Source of the DNA: Rhodospirillaceae bacterium SYSU D60007 | Lineage (GTDB): Bacteria; Pseudomonadota; Alphaproteobacteria; Reyranellales; Reyranellaceae | Assembly: GCA_003574685.1 (NCBI GenBank) | Contig: QOCQ01000003.1 | Coordinates: forward strand, 248,001-312,000 | Direction of reading: 5' to 3' | DNA length: 64,000 nucleotides | Part shown: positions 37,806-45,606 of the stretch, piece by piece | Numbering within the stretch: the first letter of the stretch is position 1 | Layout of the letters: every line of letters starts with the position of its first letter | Position numbers and translations under genes: made by a program | Notes under the pieces: generated by a model | Told to the model about the DNA's origin: nothing | Database searches by the model: none | What the model saw: only the letters and a program-made list of their open reading frames with translations

Positions 37806-37947
37806 TCCCTGCCGGGGGCGCGCCACTCCAGTGGCGCATCGCCCGCAGCGAAGCGGAGGGCGACCAGCGGCGTGTATGCAAGACAACATGATGGCGGCGT
37901 TGCCACGCCGCCGGCGCCAGTGGACTGGCGCGCTCCCGGCAAGGGAG
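37806..37947 (-). repeat. Multi-hairpin dispersed repeat, copy A (inverted)
   Basis: About 140 bp with imperfect terminal inverted repeats (TCCCTGCCGGG at the left, CCCGGCAAGGGA at the right) and internal hairpins, including GGCGGCG/CGCCGCC around a 4-base loop. Its reverse complement matches copies B (42546) and C (51463) over nearly the whole length. It fills the gap between the convergent stops of the deacetylase and DctM genes. A function as a two-way terminator is possible. Confidence 0.9.
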
Positions 37948-39270
37948 CTACTTCGCCACACCGAAGAACAGATTTGGGAAGTACAGGGCAATCTCGGGGA
38001 ACACGATCAGGATCAGCACGCCGACGAAGGTCACCAGCACGTAGGGAATGACCGACAGATAGATGTCGCGCATCGTCACTTCGGGAGGCGCCACGGCCTT
38101 GAGGTAGAACAGGTTGAAGCCGAACGGCGGGGTCATGTAGCCGATTTCCATCATGATGATGAAGATCACGCCGAACCAGATCGGATCCCACCCGTAAGCC
38201 TGCACCACCGGCAGGAACACCGGCAGCGTGATCAGCATGATCCCCACCGGATCGAGCACCATGCCGAGCAGCAGCAGCACAAGGATCATGAACGCAAGGG
38301 CGCCCCACTGACCGCCGGGGATCAGCGTCATCAGATGGTTCATCAGGTCGTTTGCGCCCAACGTCGTATAGGCCGTCGAGAAGGCGTGGGCTGCGAACAG
38401 GATCCACATGATCAGCGCGGTCAGCTTCAGCGTCTGCATCGCGGCATCGCTGAGGACCGCGAACGAAAGCTTGCGATGGACGGCCGACGACACCAGCGCG
38501 CCGAACACGCCGAGTGCGGCCGCCTCGGTCGGCGTCGCGAAGCCGCCGAAGATGGCACCCAGCACAAGCACGACGATGAAGAGCGGCAGGAACACCGCCC
38601 TGAGCGACTTGAACTTCAGGTTCCAGTCGCCGCGCTCCTCGACCGGCAGGGCAGGCGCCAGCGAGGGCTGCAGCCAGGCGCGTATGCCGATATAGAGCGA
38701 CACCAGCACAAACAGCAGGATGCCCGGGCCGATGCCGGATGCGAACAGCCGCCCCACTGAAACCTCGGTCAGCAGCGCATACAGGACCATCAGGATCGAG
38801 GGCGGAATCAGAATACCCCAGCCGCCGCCGCAATTGATCGCCCCCACCGCAAGCTGCTTGTCGTAGCCGCGTTCAAGCATGCGCGGCAGCGCGATGGTCC
38901 CCATTGTCACCACTGCCGCGCCGCTGATGCCGCTCATCGCGGCGAAGATCGCACAGATCGCGACGGTGCCGATCGCCAGCCCGCCGCGGATCGCGCCGAA
39001 CCAGACGTGCATCATCCGGTAGAGATCCTGCGCCACGCCGGACTTCTCGAGCAGCATCGCCATGTAGACGTACATGGGAATGGCGATGAGGGTGAAGCTC
39101 ATCATCGAGTCCCAGAACTTGGACGCGACGATGTAGAACCCCACGGGCCCCATCGTGAAGAACAGGAAGATGACGGAAATGCCCCCGAGCGTAAAAGTGA
39201 GCGGGGTGCCGATGAACAGGAAGAAGATGAGGGAGCCGAAGAAGAGAAGCGTGATGAGTTCGACAGACAC
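37948..39270 (-). CDS. dctM: TRAP transporter large permease (DctM-type)
   Basis: 440 residues, starting at GTG 39270 (MSVELITLLFFGSLIFFLF). About twelve to fourteen hydrophobic segments cover the length, with the family-typical GTPLTFTLGG near the start, GISGAAVVTMGTIALPRM (about 120-137) and ALNCGGG-type AINCGGGWGILIPPSI. It is the Na+- or H+-driven transmembrane subunit of a tripartite ATP-independent periplasmic carrier. It starts 15 bp after dctQ and is last in the dctP-dctQ-dctM order. Confidence 0.95.
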   Translation of the reverse strand: MSVELITLLFFGSLIFFLFIGTPLTFTLGGISVIFLFFTMGPVGFYIVASKFWDSMMSFTLIAIPMYVYMAMLLEKSGVAQDLYRMMHVWFGAIRGGLAIGTVAICAIFAAMSGISGAAVVTMGTIALPRMLERGYDKQLAVGAINCGGGWGILIPPSILMVLYALLTEVSVGRLFASGIGPGILLFVLVSLYIGIRAWLQPSLAPALPVEERGDWNLKFKSLRAVFLPLFIVVLVLGAIFGGFATPTEAAALGVFGALVSSAVHRKLSFAVLSDAAMQTLKLTALIMWILFAAHAFSTAYTTLGANDLMNHLMTLIPGGQWGALAFMILVLLLLGMVLDPVGIMLITLPVFLPVVQAYGWDPIWFGVIFIIMMEIGYMTPPFGFNLFYLKAVAPPEVTMRDIYLSVIPYVLVTFVGVLILIVFPEIALYFPNLFFGVAK

Positions 39271-39285
39271 GATCAGTCTTTCCGT

Positions 39286-39828
39286 TCAATGAGAGGGCTC
39301 ATCGCTGGCCTGTTTGCCGAACACATCCGGATCGTTCTCGATGCCCATCACCGTGCGGATATCCGAGGCGACGCGCACGAAGGCCTGGAGCAACAACAGG
39401 GCGCCGGCAACCGGGATCGCGACCTTGACCGGCCAGATCTGCGGATCCCAGATGCTGGAGGATGTCTCGAGCTTGGCGGCAGACTCCCAGGCCATGTCAG
39501 TGCCCTGCCAGATCAGCACCCCAAGGAACAGAAAGAGCAGGAACGACGTGGCCAGGTCGACCTGCGCTTTCCGCACGGCGCTGTATCGGCCATAGATGAT
39601 ATCGACGTTGACGTGCCCCCGTTCGACCAGCAGATAGCCGCCGGCGATGACCGCATAGACTCCGAAAATGAGCTGGGCCAGCTCGGCAGTCCAGATCGCC
39701 GCGCTGCCGACCACATAACGCATGATGACCTCGGCCATCAGCAGGGCAAACATCGGCAGGATCAGCCATGCGGCAATTCGGGCGCACCATCTGTTGATGG
39801 CGGTGATCGTCCTGGCAAGCTTCAGCAT
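39286..39828 (-). CDS. dctQ: TRAP transporter small permease (DctQ-type)
   Basis: 180 residues with four hydrophobic segments: AWLILPMFALLMAEVIMRYV, AELAQLIFGVYAVIAGGYLL, a segment near 95-115 (LATSFLLFLFLGVLIW) and VKVAIPVAGALLLLQAFVRV. The pattern EVIMRYVVGSAAIWTAEL is typical of DctQ subunits. It forms the membrane complex with DctM. The C-terminal 30 residues are charged and cytosolic. Confidence 0.93.
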   Translation of the reverse strand: MLKLARTITAINRWCARIAAWLILPMFALLMAEVIMRYVVGSAAIWTAELAQLIFGVYAVIAGGYLLVERGHVNVDIIYGRYSAVRKAQVDLATSFLLFLFLGVLIWQGTDMAWESAAKLETSSSIWDPQIWPVKVAIPVAGALLLLQAFVRVASDIRTVMGIENDPDVFGKQASDEPSH

Positions 39829-39948
39829 CCGGCCCCCCGTCCCTGCTTGACCGACCCTCCACCGGGCACGGATTTCTCACATCCAGCCAGCGGAACAGCG
39901 GTTCGAGTCGATGGCCCCGGCCAGCGCATTCGGCCGGGGCCGAGGCTG

Positions 39949-40989
39949 TCAGACGTAGCCGAGATCCGACATCAACCCGGTCAGCGCCTTGGCGCCCTTG
40001 GCTGCGATGTCTCCCTTGGCTTCTTCCTTCTTCAGGATCGCCTGGGAGGCATCGGCAAACTTCTTGAGGACCTCATCGGGGAACCGAATCACCTCGACGT
40101 CCATCTTCGCCTTGCCGGTAGTCAGGGCTTGCGCTTCCTGATGGAGGTACTCGACCGAGCGGAGGAAGTAGCGCTCCTCGACGAGCGACGTGAATTGCAG
40201 CTTCAGATCCGCAGGAAGCTTGTCTAGCGCGGCGACGTTCACGATGTAGGCATCGTTGGCGAAGCCCAACGCCGGCTTCATGTGATACTTGGCGACTTCC
40301 CAGAGCTTCATCGACAACGCGCCGATCGCAGCACCCCAATGCGCGCCGTCGACCACGCCGGTGGAGATCGCCTGGTAGATCTCGGGTCCCGCAACCTGCT
40401 GCGGCGATGCACCGGCCGCGGCGAGATACTGCAGCATGGTGCCTGTGGAACGAACCTTCAGCGCGCTGAACTCCGCCAGCGACGTGATTTTCTTCTTCAG
40501 GACGAGTTCGGTCGGATAGGATTTGTCGCCCATGATGACGACGCCCTTGGGCTTCAACTCGTCGTTCACCATCTTCTCGATGCCGAGATTCTTGGTCAGA
40601 TGCATCATCTCCCACGACTCGCGCAGCGTTCCCGGCGTGCCGTAGTACAGCCCCATCGCCTGCGCTTCGCCGAGAATATAGCCGGGAGAGATCGTTCCCA
40701 TAGGGACGGCACCGCGGCGCACGATGTTGTAGATCTCGCGATCCTTGGCAATCTCGCCGGCGCCGTACATTTCGAGCTTGAAGCGGCCGCCGGTGCGTTC
40801 TTCCAGCTGCTTCGCCAGAACGCCCAGACTGTCGTTGAATGAGCCGGACGCCTTGGGCCAGTGCGATTGCACCTTCCAAGTCACCTTCGCTTCCGCCCGC
40901 GCGCTGCTGATGACGGCCGGCGCCGCCGCAACCGCAAGCGAAGCCTTGAGAACGTTACGCCGCACCACTGCCTTCGTCGTTTCAGACAT
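39949..40989 (-). CDS. dctP: TRAP transporter substrate-binding protein (DctP-type)
   Basis: 346 residues from ATG 40989 (upstream ggtgg); a longer open frame through the divergent MFS promoter is rejected. The N-terminus has a twin-arginine-like VRRNVLKASLAVAAAPAV before ARA, suggesting Tat or Sec export to the periplasm. The DctP domain has TWKVQSHWPKASGSFND, ERTGGRFKLEMYGAGEI, and LKVRSTGTMLQYLAAAGASP with the conserved Arg that binds the carboxylate. Related proteins bind 2-oxo or aromatic carboxylates; HWPKA resembles those for monocarboxylate 2-oxoacids, but the ligand is unknown. A 120-bp gap precedes dctQ. Confidence 0.93.
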   Translation of the reverse strand: MSETTKAVVRRNVLKASLAVAAAPAVISSARAEAKVTWKVQSHWPKASGSFNDSLGVLAKQLEERTGGRFKLEMYGAGEIAKDREIYNIVRRGAVPMGTISPGYILGEAQAMGLYYGTPGTLRESWEMMHLTKNLGIEKMVNDELKPKGVVIMGDKSYPTELVLKKKITSLAEFSALKVRSTGTMLQYLAAAGASPQQVAGPEIYQAISTGVVDGAHWGAAIGALSMKLWEVAKYHMKPALGFANDAYIVNVAALDKLPADLKLQFTSLVEERYFLRSVEYLHQEAQALTTGKAKMDVEVIRFPDEVLKKFADASQAILKKEEAKGDIAAKGAKALTGLMSDLGYV

Positions 40990-41155
40990 CCTGTCCACCC
41001 CTGGCCTGTTTTTCAGCGTATGACCGATCATGAAACATTCGGCATAGGGAAACAACCTGACCACGTGCGACTCTTGCGACCCGCTTCGTCTGCCGGAACG
41101 GCTGACGAAGTTTGCTCTGTGAAATTCGGGCTCGTGCAGCACGACTTCCCGGGGC

Positions 41156-42541
41156 ATGACGCAAGAGGTAATTGCCGCCATTCCCGGTGTCCGGTATCGC
41201 GTCGTTGAAGTTCCGGGAGCATGGAGGGCGCAAGTGCGTCTGCCGTTCTTCTTTGGCTGGGTGATTGTGGCCGTGGTGTTCGTCACCATGGGCATTGGCG
41301 TCAATGCGCGAACCGCGTTCTCCCTGCTTTTCCCGCCGATCCTGGGCGAGTTCGGCTGGGAACGCGGCGTCGTTGCCGGGGCGTTCTCCTTCGGCTTCCT
41401 GGTCACGGCGGGACTGAGCCCCGTGATCGGCTGGCTCATGGACAAGCGTGGGCCCAGGCTGGTCATGGAGCTGGGCGTCGTGATGATGGGCGCCGGCTTG
41501 CTGCTGGCCAGCCGCATCAGCGAGCCCTGGCATCTCTACGCGACGCTGGGAGTCCTCGTCGGCGGCGGCAGCGTCTGCCTCGGCTACACCGGACAGTCGC
41601 TGTTCCTGCCCAACTGGTTCGTGCGCAAGCGCGGACTGGCGATGAGCATCGCTTTCGCCGGCGTGGGCATCGGCTCAATCGTGCTGATGCCCTGGATGCA
41701 AACCCTGATCGACAGCGCCGACTGGCGCGCCTCCTGCTGGACGCTGGGCCTCGTGGTACTGCTGGTTCTGGCGCCGCTGAACCTGCTGCTGTGGCGGCGC
41801 CCGGAGGATATCGGTCTGCAGCCTGACGGCGACGCGCAGGCGGCAAGCCAGGCAGGCGCGGGTTCGGCAAGCAATATCGTCGATGCCAAATGGGCGGCCA
41901 TCGACTGGACGCTGGGCCGTGCCGTGCGGACGGCGCGCTTCTGGTGGATCGCGATCGGCTACATCTGCGCCATGTACGCCTGGTACGCCGTGCAGGTTCA
42001 CCAGACCAAATATCTTGTCGAGATCGGCTTCACGGCTGGCGATGCCGCCTGGGCCCTGGGGGCGGTCAGCCTCGTGGCGGTCCCCGGGCAGATTGCGCTG
42101 GGGCACATCTCCGACCGCATGGGCCGCGAGTGGGTCTGGTCGGCCGCCTGCCTGGGCTTCGTCATCTGCTACGTCGCCCTGATCGCGTTGCGGCAATCTC
42201 CGTCGTTCGTGCTGCTCTACGTGATGGTGGTGGCGCAGGGCGCGCTGGGCTACGGTTATACATCGGTGATGGGCGGCATCGTCGCCGAGATCTTCCAGGG
42301 CCGCCACTTCGGCTCGATCTTCGGCATCATCATGCTGCTGATGATCGGCGGCGGCGCCGTCGGTCCGTGGCTGACGGGCGTCATCTACGATACGCAGGCA
42401 AGCTACGCGCTGGGCTTCTGGATCGCGGCCGGGCTTGCGGCCCTGTCCGCGGTGGCAATCTGGCTGGCCGCACCGCGCAAGGTGCGCCTCGTCGCCGGCC
42501 AGGCCGAGCGCCTGGCCCGGGCCAAGGCCGGCGCGGACTAG
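41156..42541 (+). CDS. MFS transporter (OxlT/monocarboxylate-type)
   Basis: 461 residues with two sets of about six hydrophobic segments. The first cytosolic loop has the MFS signature in GWLMDKRGPRLVMELG (about 97-112). A central cytosolic region is near 215-250 (Gly/Ala/Gln-rich), and the second half repeats the motif as GHISDRMGREWVW. Segments such as GVNARTAFSLLFPPILGEFGWERG fit oxalate/formate and monocarboxylate carriers. It is divergent from dctP, so uptake of small carboxylates is a shared theme, though the substrate is not shown. It ends 4 bp before repeat copy B. Confidence 0.9.
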   Translation: MTQEVIAAIPGVRYRVVEVPGAWRAQVRLPFFFGWVIVAVVFVTMGIGVNARTAFSLLFPPILGEFGWERGVVAGAFSFGFLVTAGLSPVIGWLMDKRGPRLVMELGVVMMGAGLLLASRISEPWHLYATLGVLVGGGSVCLGYTGQSLFLPNWFVRKRGLAMSIAFAGVGIGSIVLMPWMQTLIDSADWRASCWTLGLVVLLVLAPLNLLLWRRPEDIGLQPDGDAQAASQAGAGSASNIVDAKWAAIDWTLGRAVRTARFWWIAIGYICAMYAWYAVQVHQTKYLVEIGFTAGDAAWALGAVSLVAVPGQIALGHISDRMGREWVWSAACLGFVICYVALIALRQSPSFVLLYVMVVAQGALGYGYTSVMGGIVAEIFQGRHFGSIFGIIMLLMIGGGAVGPWLTGVIYDTQASYALGFWIAAGLAALSAVAIWLAAPRKVRLVAGQAERLARAKAGAD

Positions 42542-42545
42542 TCTT

Positions 42546-42680
42546 CCCCTGCCGGGAGCGCGCCACTCCAGTGGCGCCGGCGGCGTGCAAACGCCGCCAT
42601 CATGCAGTCTTGCGCGCTCGACGTTGTTCGCCCGCCGCTTCGCTGCGGGCGATGCGCCACCGGAGTGGCACGCTCCCGGC
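42546..42680 (+). repeat. Multi-hairpin dispersed repeat, copy B
   Basis: About 135 bp, same orientation as copy C and opposite to copy A. It shows the palindrome CGCCACTCCAGTGGCG, the hairpin GGCGGCGT-GCAA-ACGCCGCC, a CCGCTTCGCTGCGGG hairpin and a closing GCGCCACCGGAGTGGC-type hairpin. It lies between the convergent stops of the MFS and MetE-like genes. Open frames through it on both strands are products of the repeat, not genes. Confidence 0.9.
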
Positions 42681-42695
42681 CACGAATGATGCCCG

Positions 42696-43865
42696 CTAGC
42701 AGCCCTGCCCCCACAGGCGCTTGCTGGCGATACGGGCGCCTTCTGTCGCGGCGGCGAGCTTGGCCCAGACGACGTCGGAGGCCACGTACTCGTAGCCGGC
42801 GAAGGTGCCGAAACCGCAATCCGTGCTGGCGATCACCCGTGTGCGGTCGCCGACGGCAGCGACAGCCTCGCAGATGCGGTTGGCCACGACTTCCGGATGT
42901 TCGACATAGTTGATCGTCGAATCGAGCACGCCCGGGAGCAGCACCATCTCGTCGGGCAGGCGATGCTCGCGCAGCGCGGCGTACTCGTGCTGGTGGCGGG
43001 GATTGGCGAACTCCAGGCTCAGGCCGCCCATCCGGGCGCGGTACAGCAGGGGCAGGATCTCGCGCATCGGCACGTCATGCACGTGCGGACCTTCCCAGTT
43101 GCCCCAGCAGCAATGCAGGCGCACGCGATCGCGCGGAATGTTCTCCAGCGCAACATTGATGGCCGCGACATGCAGCTCGACCACCGCGAGGAACTCTGAC
43201 AGCGGCTTGTCCTGGAACAGCACCACGCGCTCCATCGCCAGATCGGGCGCATCGAGCTGCAGCACGTAGCCGCGCGCGACGATCAGCTCGTATTCCTTCT
43301 TCATCTCGCGCGCCAGGGCGAGGACGTAGTTCTCATGGCTGTCGTAGTGTGCGTTCAGCATCGTGGTGGCGATGATGCCGGGCGACGCCGCCGTCATGAA
43401 CCGCTCCACGTACTTGCCGGCATGCGCCGCCGAGGCAGCCTCGAACAGGGCACACTCCTGCTCGGCAGCCGACAGGTCTTCGTACCTTACCTCTGCCACC
43501 GCCTGGGGTGCGTCACGGACCTTGGAGCGTCTCGGGAAGCGGTTCGCCATCGCCTTCGCAAAGGCCGGAAACGCGCGATAGTCGATGGGAAAAGGCCGGC
43601 TGGAGGCGCCACCAAACCCCTTCATCCGCTGCGGCACGTAGGTCTGGAAGCCGCCGCGCGGCTGTTCGCCGTCATTGATGATGTCGACACCGGCTTCGAT
43701 CTGCCGGCGTACGACCTCCGCCACGGCATCCTGCGTCTCGCGCGCCAGCAACTGCATGTCGATCGCCTCGTCGCGCTCCTGGCGGATCAGCAGGTCGGTC
43801 AAGACCGGCGATCGCGGCAGGCTGCCGACATGCGTGGTCAGAATCCGATCGACGCTTCGTTGCAT
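42696..43865 (-). CDS. Cobalamin-independent methionine synthase-like protein
   Basis: 389 residues, corresponding to the C-terminal half of MetE only. The zinc site candidates are His and Cys in VRLHCCWGNWEGPHVHD (about 220-236), a Glu in the following segment, and the Cys in VIASTDCGFGTFAG near the C-terminus. The N-terminal TTHVGSLPRSPVLTD and GVDIINDGEQPRGGF also match. Stand-alone proteins of this type include methyl- and alkyl-thiol transferases besides true methionine synthases, so the acceptor is uncertain. It is divergent from the gene at 43972 across 106 bp that contain an AraC-type box. Confidence 0.85.
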   Translation of the reverse strand: MQRSVDRILTTHVGSLPRSPVLTDLLIRQERDEAIDMQLLARETQDAVAEVVRRQIEAGVDIINDGEQPRGGFQTYVPQRMKGFGGASSRPFPIDYRAFPAFAKAMANRFPRRSKVRDAPQAVAEVRYEDLSAAEQECALFEAASAAHAGKYVERFMTAASPGIIATTMLNAHYDSHENYVLALAREMKKEYELIVARGYVLQLDAPDLAMERVVLFQDKPLSEFLAVVELHVAAINVALENIPRDRVRLHCCWGNWEGPHVHDVPMREILPLLYRARMGGLSLEFANPRHQHEYAALREHRLPDEMVLLPGVLDSTINYVEHPEVVANRICEAVAAVGDRTRVIASTDCGFGTFAGYEYVASDVVWAKLAAATEGARIASKRLWGQGC

Positions 43866-43883
43866 GGTACCCCTCTTCGTCGA

Positions 43884-43926
43884 TGTCGCATTTCTACAAT
43901 CGGCTCGTGCCGGTCTCCCCTATAAA
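43884..43926 (+). promoter_or_regulatory. AraC-type box 1 with -10 hexamer
   Basis: TGTCGCATTTCTACAATC at 43884-43901 is followed after 19 bp by TATAAA (43921-43926). The same box with one change and the same 19-bp spacing to TACAAT occurs at 45540. The box therefore sits where the -35 region would be, as expected for activation by a bound regulator. It also fits TGTCGC-N8-AA, the half-site pattern I recall for ArgR-type AraC regulators of Pseudomonas. It drives the gene at 43972, or leftward the MetE-like gene. Confidence 0.65.
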
Positions 43927-43971
43927 GATTATTAGTGAGTATTTGCTGATATCTTTCTTGCGAGGCCGATC

Positions 43972-44562
43972 ATGCCAGACAACCGGTCGATGATGCCTTC
44001 ATTCGCGTGCATGGTTGGGGCTGACGCCTACGGAACGACTGTGAGGCGCCGGCCGAGCCTGTTCGTCGATCAACTCATGCCCGACGCAACCCTTCACGGC
44101 GCCTTCACCAGGCTGAAGCAAATCTCCAGTCCGCTGAAACCCTTGAATGCGCTGTTTTTGGTCGCCCACGTCCTGTTCGATGACGTGGCCGTCCGCGAGC
44201 GGAACTGCAACCTCAAGAGCCCGATCGGCATCGGGCTGGGGTTCGAAGGGATGTTCCATCATAATGTCTGGCTCTGGAAGGCCATCGAGGGTCGCACCAG
44301 GGTCATTGTCGTGTATTCGTGCATGGCCGCGAGAACGTCACCCGTTATGAGGGGGACGTTCGGCGATATGAAATACCTGATGGGCAGTCTGGCGATCCAC
44401 ACGCGTGCGCATGTCTATGCGGCGGATGAACCTCAAGCAGCGAACGTGCAGACGCAGGATGTCGATTTCGGGCCCTGGGAGGGCACCTTGTTTGAGTTTC
44501 CTCCCAGCGGCGCGCCGCCGCGACCCGTCCCGGAAGCGCCCTACAACCTGTCGGAGGCGTGA
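43972..44562 (+). CDS. Unrecognised protein with caspase-clan-like His/Cys pattern
   Basis: 196 residues, no signal peptide and no membrane segment. The core alternates strands and possible catalytic ends: ALFLVAHVLFDD (His66), GIGLGFEGMFHHNVWLWKAI, VIVVYSCMAARTSP (Cys117), then GDMKYLMGSLAIHTRAHVYA and FGPWEGTLFEFPPSG. Hydrophobic strand-His followed ~50 residues later by strand-x-Cys is the layout of clan CD cysteine peptidases (CHAT, gingipain, clostripain). The usual His-Gly is His-Val here, so the assignment is speculative. The C-terminal ~20 residues are Pro-rich. The gene has the same box as 45607 and is convergent with the AraC gene, 5 bp apart. Confidence 0.75.
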   Translation: MPDNRSMMPSFACMVGADAYGTTVRRRPSLFVDQLMPDATLHGAFTRLKQISSPLKPLNALFLVAHVLFDDVAVRERNCNLKSPIGIGLGFEGMFHHNVWLWKAIEGRTRVIVVYSCMAARTSPVMRGTFGDMKYLMGSLAIHTRAHVYAADEPQAANVQTQDVDFGPWEGTLFEFPPSGAPPRPVPEAPYNLSEA

Positions 44563-44567
44563 GCCTT

Positions 44568-45500
44568 TCAGCGACGTTCTGACGACAGCTCCGGCTTGGC
44601 CGGTCTCGTCTGCGCGCGGACCGCGCCGCCAGCGGTCTTGCTGGCCGGGGCGGGCGCGTGCAGTCCCTGCACCGGCGAGCCCAGCAGCGCCTTTCGCCGG
44701 TCGCCGGCCTGACGCATGAAGGGTTGAGGACGCGCGAAGTAGGCGCTGGGCGACATGCCGATAAAATAGTGGAAGTCGCGAATGAAGTGCGGCTGGTCGA
44801 CATAATGCGCGTCGATCAATCCGCTCCATGCACCCGGCTCCACATCGCGCATGGCCGCCAGCGTTCGCAGGAAGCGCTGGCGGCGCAGGAGGCGTTTGGG
44901 TCGCAGCCCGAAGTATCGCAGGCATAGTCGTTCGAGCTGGCGCGTCGAGAGGCCCAGTGCTGCTGCCCATGTCTCGACCGAACGGGTTTCTATGTCGATC
45001 AGGGCGGCATGGGCGTCGCGTACGATGGGCGGTGCTGGCGGCCGGCCTGCGAGCTGGCTGGTGAAGTATTGGTCAAGTGTGTCGCAAGCCTCGCCGTCAG
45101 ATGGCGCGGCTCGTACTGCGGCCAGCAGACTTTCGCCGCCCGGCCCGAATGCATCGGATAACGGCCGTACCCGGTTCGCAAATCCAACTGCGGGCTGGCG
45201 GACCAGCCGCGCCCAGCCATCCGGCAGAATGCCCGCCCCGACCATGACGCCCGGTGCACCCCAGACCATGACCCCCCGCTCCAGCGTGCCGGAGATCGCA
45301 GCGTCCGGTACTGGCTCGACGGCCTGCTGAGGAAATTTCGTTCGCCATGACCCGGACAGGATCAGCCGGACGTTTGCCCATTCGGGATGGATGATGTCCT
45401 CGACTTCATCAGCACCGCCTATCCGCAGGAAGTAATAGGTGGAGATCGCATGCCGCAGCGGTTCTGACGGCAAATAAAAGCTGACGGACGCCAGGGACAT
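44568..45500 (-). CDS. AraC family transcriptional regulator
   Basis: 310 residues from ATG 45500; an in-frame start at 45566 would run through the box at 45540. The N-terminal ~160 residues are a sensing domain opening with FYLPSEPLRHAISTYYFLRI. The helix-turn-helix pair is at about 170-265: SVETWAAALGLSTRQLERLCLRYFGLRPKRLLR, then LIDAHYVDQPHFIRDFHYFIGMSPSAYF, the canonical second helix of AraC proteins. The last ~40 residues are Ala/Pro/Lys-rich. It is flanked by two unrecognised genes that share an 18-bp upstream box, and is the obvious candidate to bind it. Confidence 0.92.
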   Translation of the reverse strand: MSLASVSFYLPSEPLRHAISTYYFLRIGGADEVEDIIHPEWANVRLILSGSWRTKFPQQAVEPVPDAAISGTLERGVMVWGAPGVMVGAGILPDGWARLVRQPAVGFANRVRPLSDAFGPGGESLLAAVRAAPSDGEACDTLDQYFTSQLAGRPPAPPIVRDAHAALIDIETRSVETWAAALGLSTRQLERLCLRYFGLRPKRLLRRQRFLRTLAAMRDVEPGAWSGLIDAHYVDQPHFIRDFHYFIGMSPSAYFARPQPFMRQAGDRRKALLGSPVQGLHAPAPASKTAGGAVRAQTRPAKPELSSERR

Positions 45501-45539
45501 GATCGTCCTCCGACATTCGGCCGGTGCGAGCTGTGCTGG

Positions 45540-45582
45540 TGTCGCATTTGTACAATCCCGCCGCATCGCCGTTTATTACAAT
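45540..45582 (+). promoter_or_regulatory. AraC-type box 2 with -10 hexamer
   Basis: TGTCGCATTTGTACAATC at 45540-45557 differs from box 1 at a single position. After exactly 19 bp comes TACAAT (45577-45582), a -10-like hexamer, 24 bp before ATG 45607. It lies in the gap between the AraC gene (leftward, start 45500) and the unknown gene (rightward), so it may also serve autoregulation. Confidence 0.65.
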
Positions 45583-45606
45583 AACCGCTCACTCAATTCC
45601 TGGGGT

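Noticed and set aside
42538-42819. Open frames across the multi-hairpin repeats, such as peptides with RFAAGDAP.
   Set aside because: The same peptide fragments appear at all three repeat copies because the DNA is repeated. There is no start signal, and frames end in neighbouring genes.
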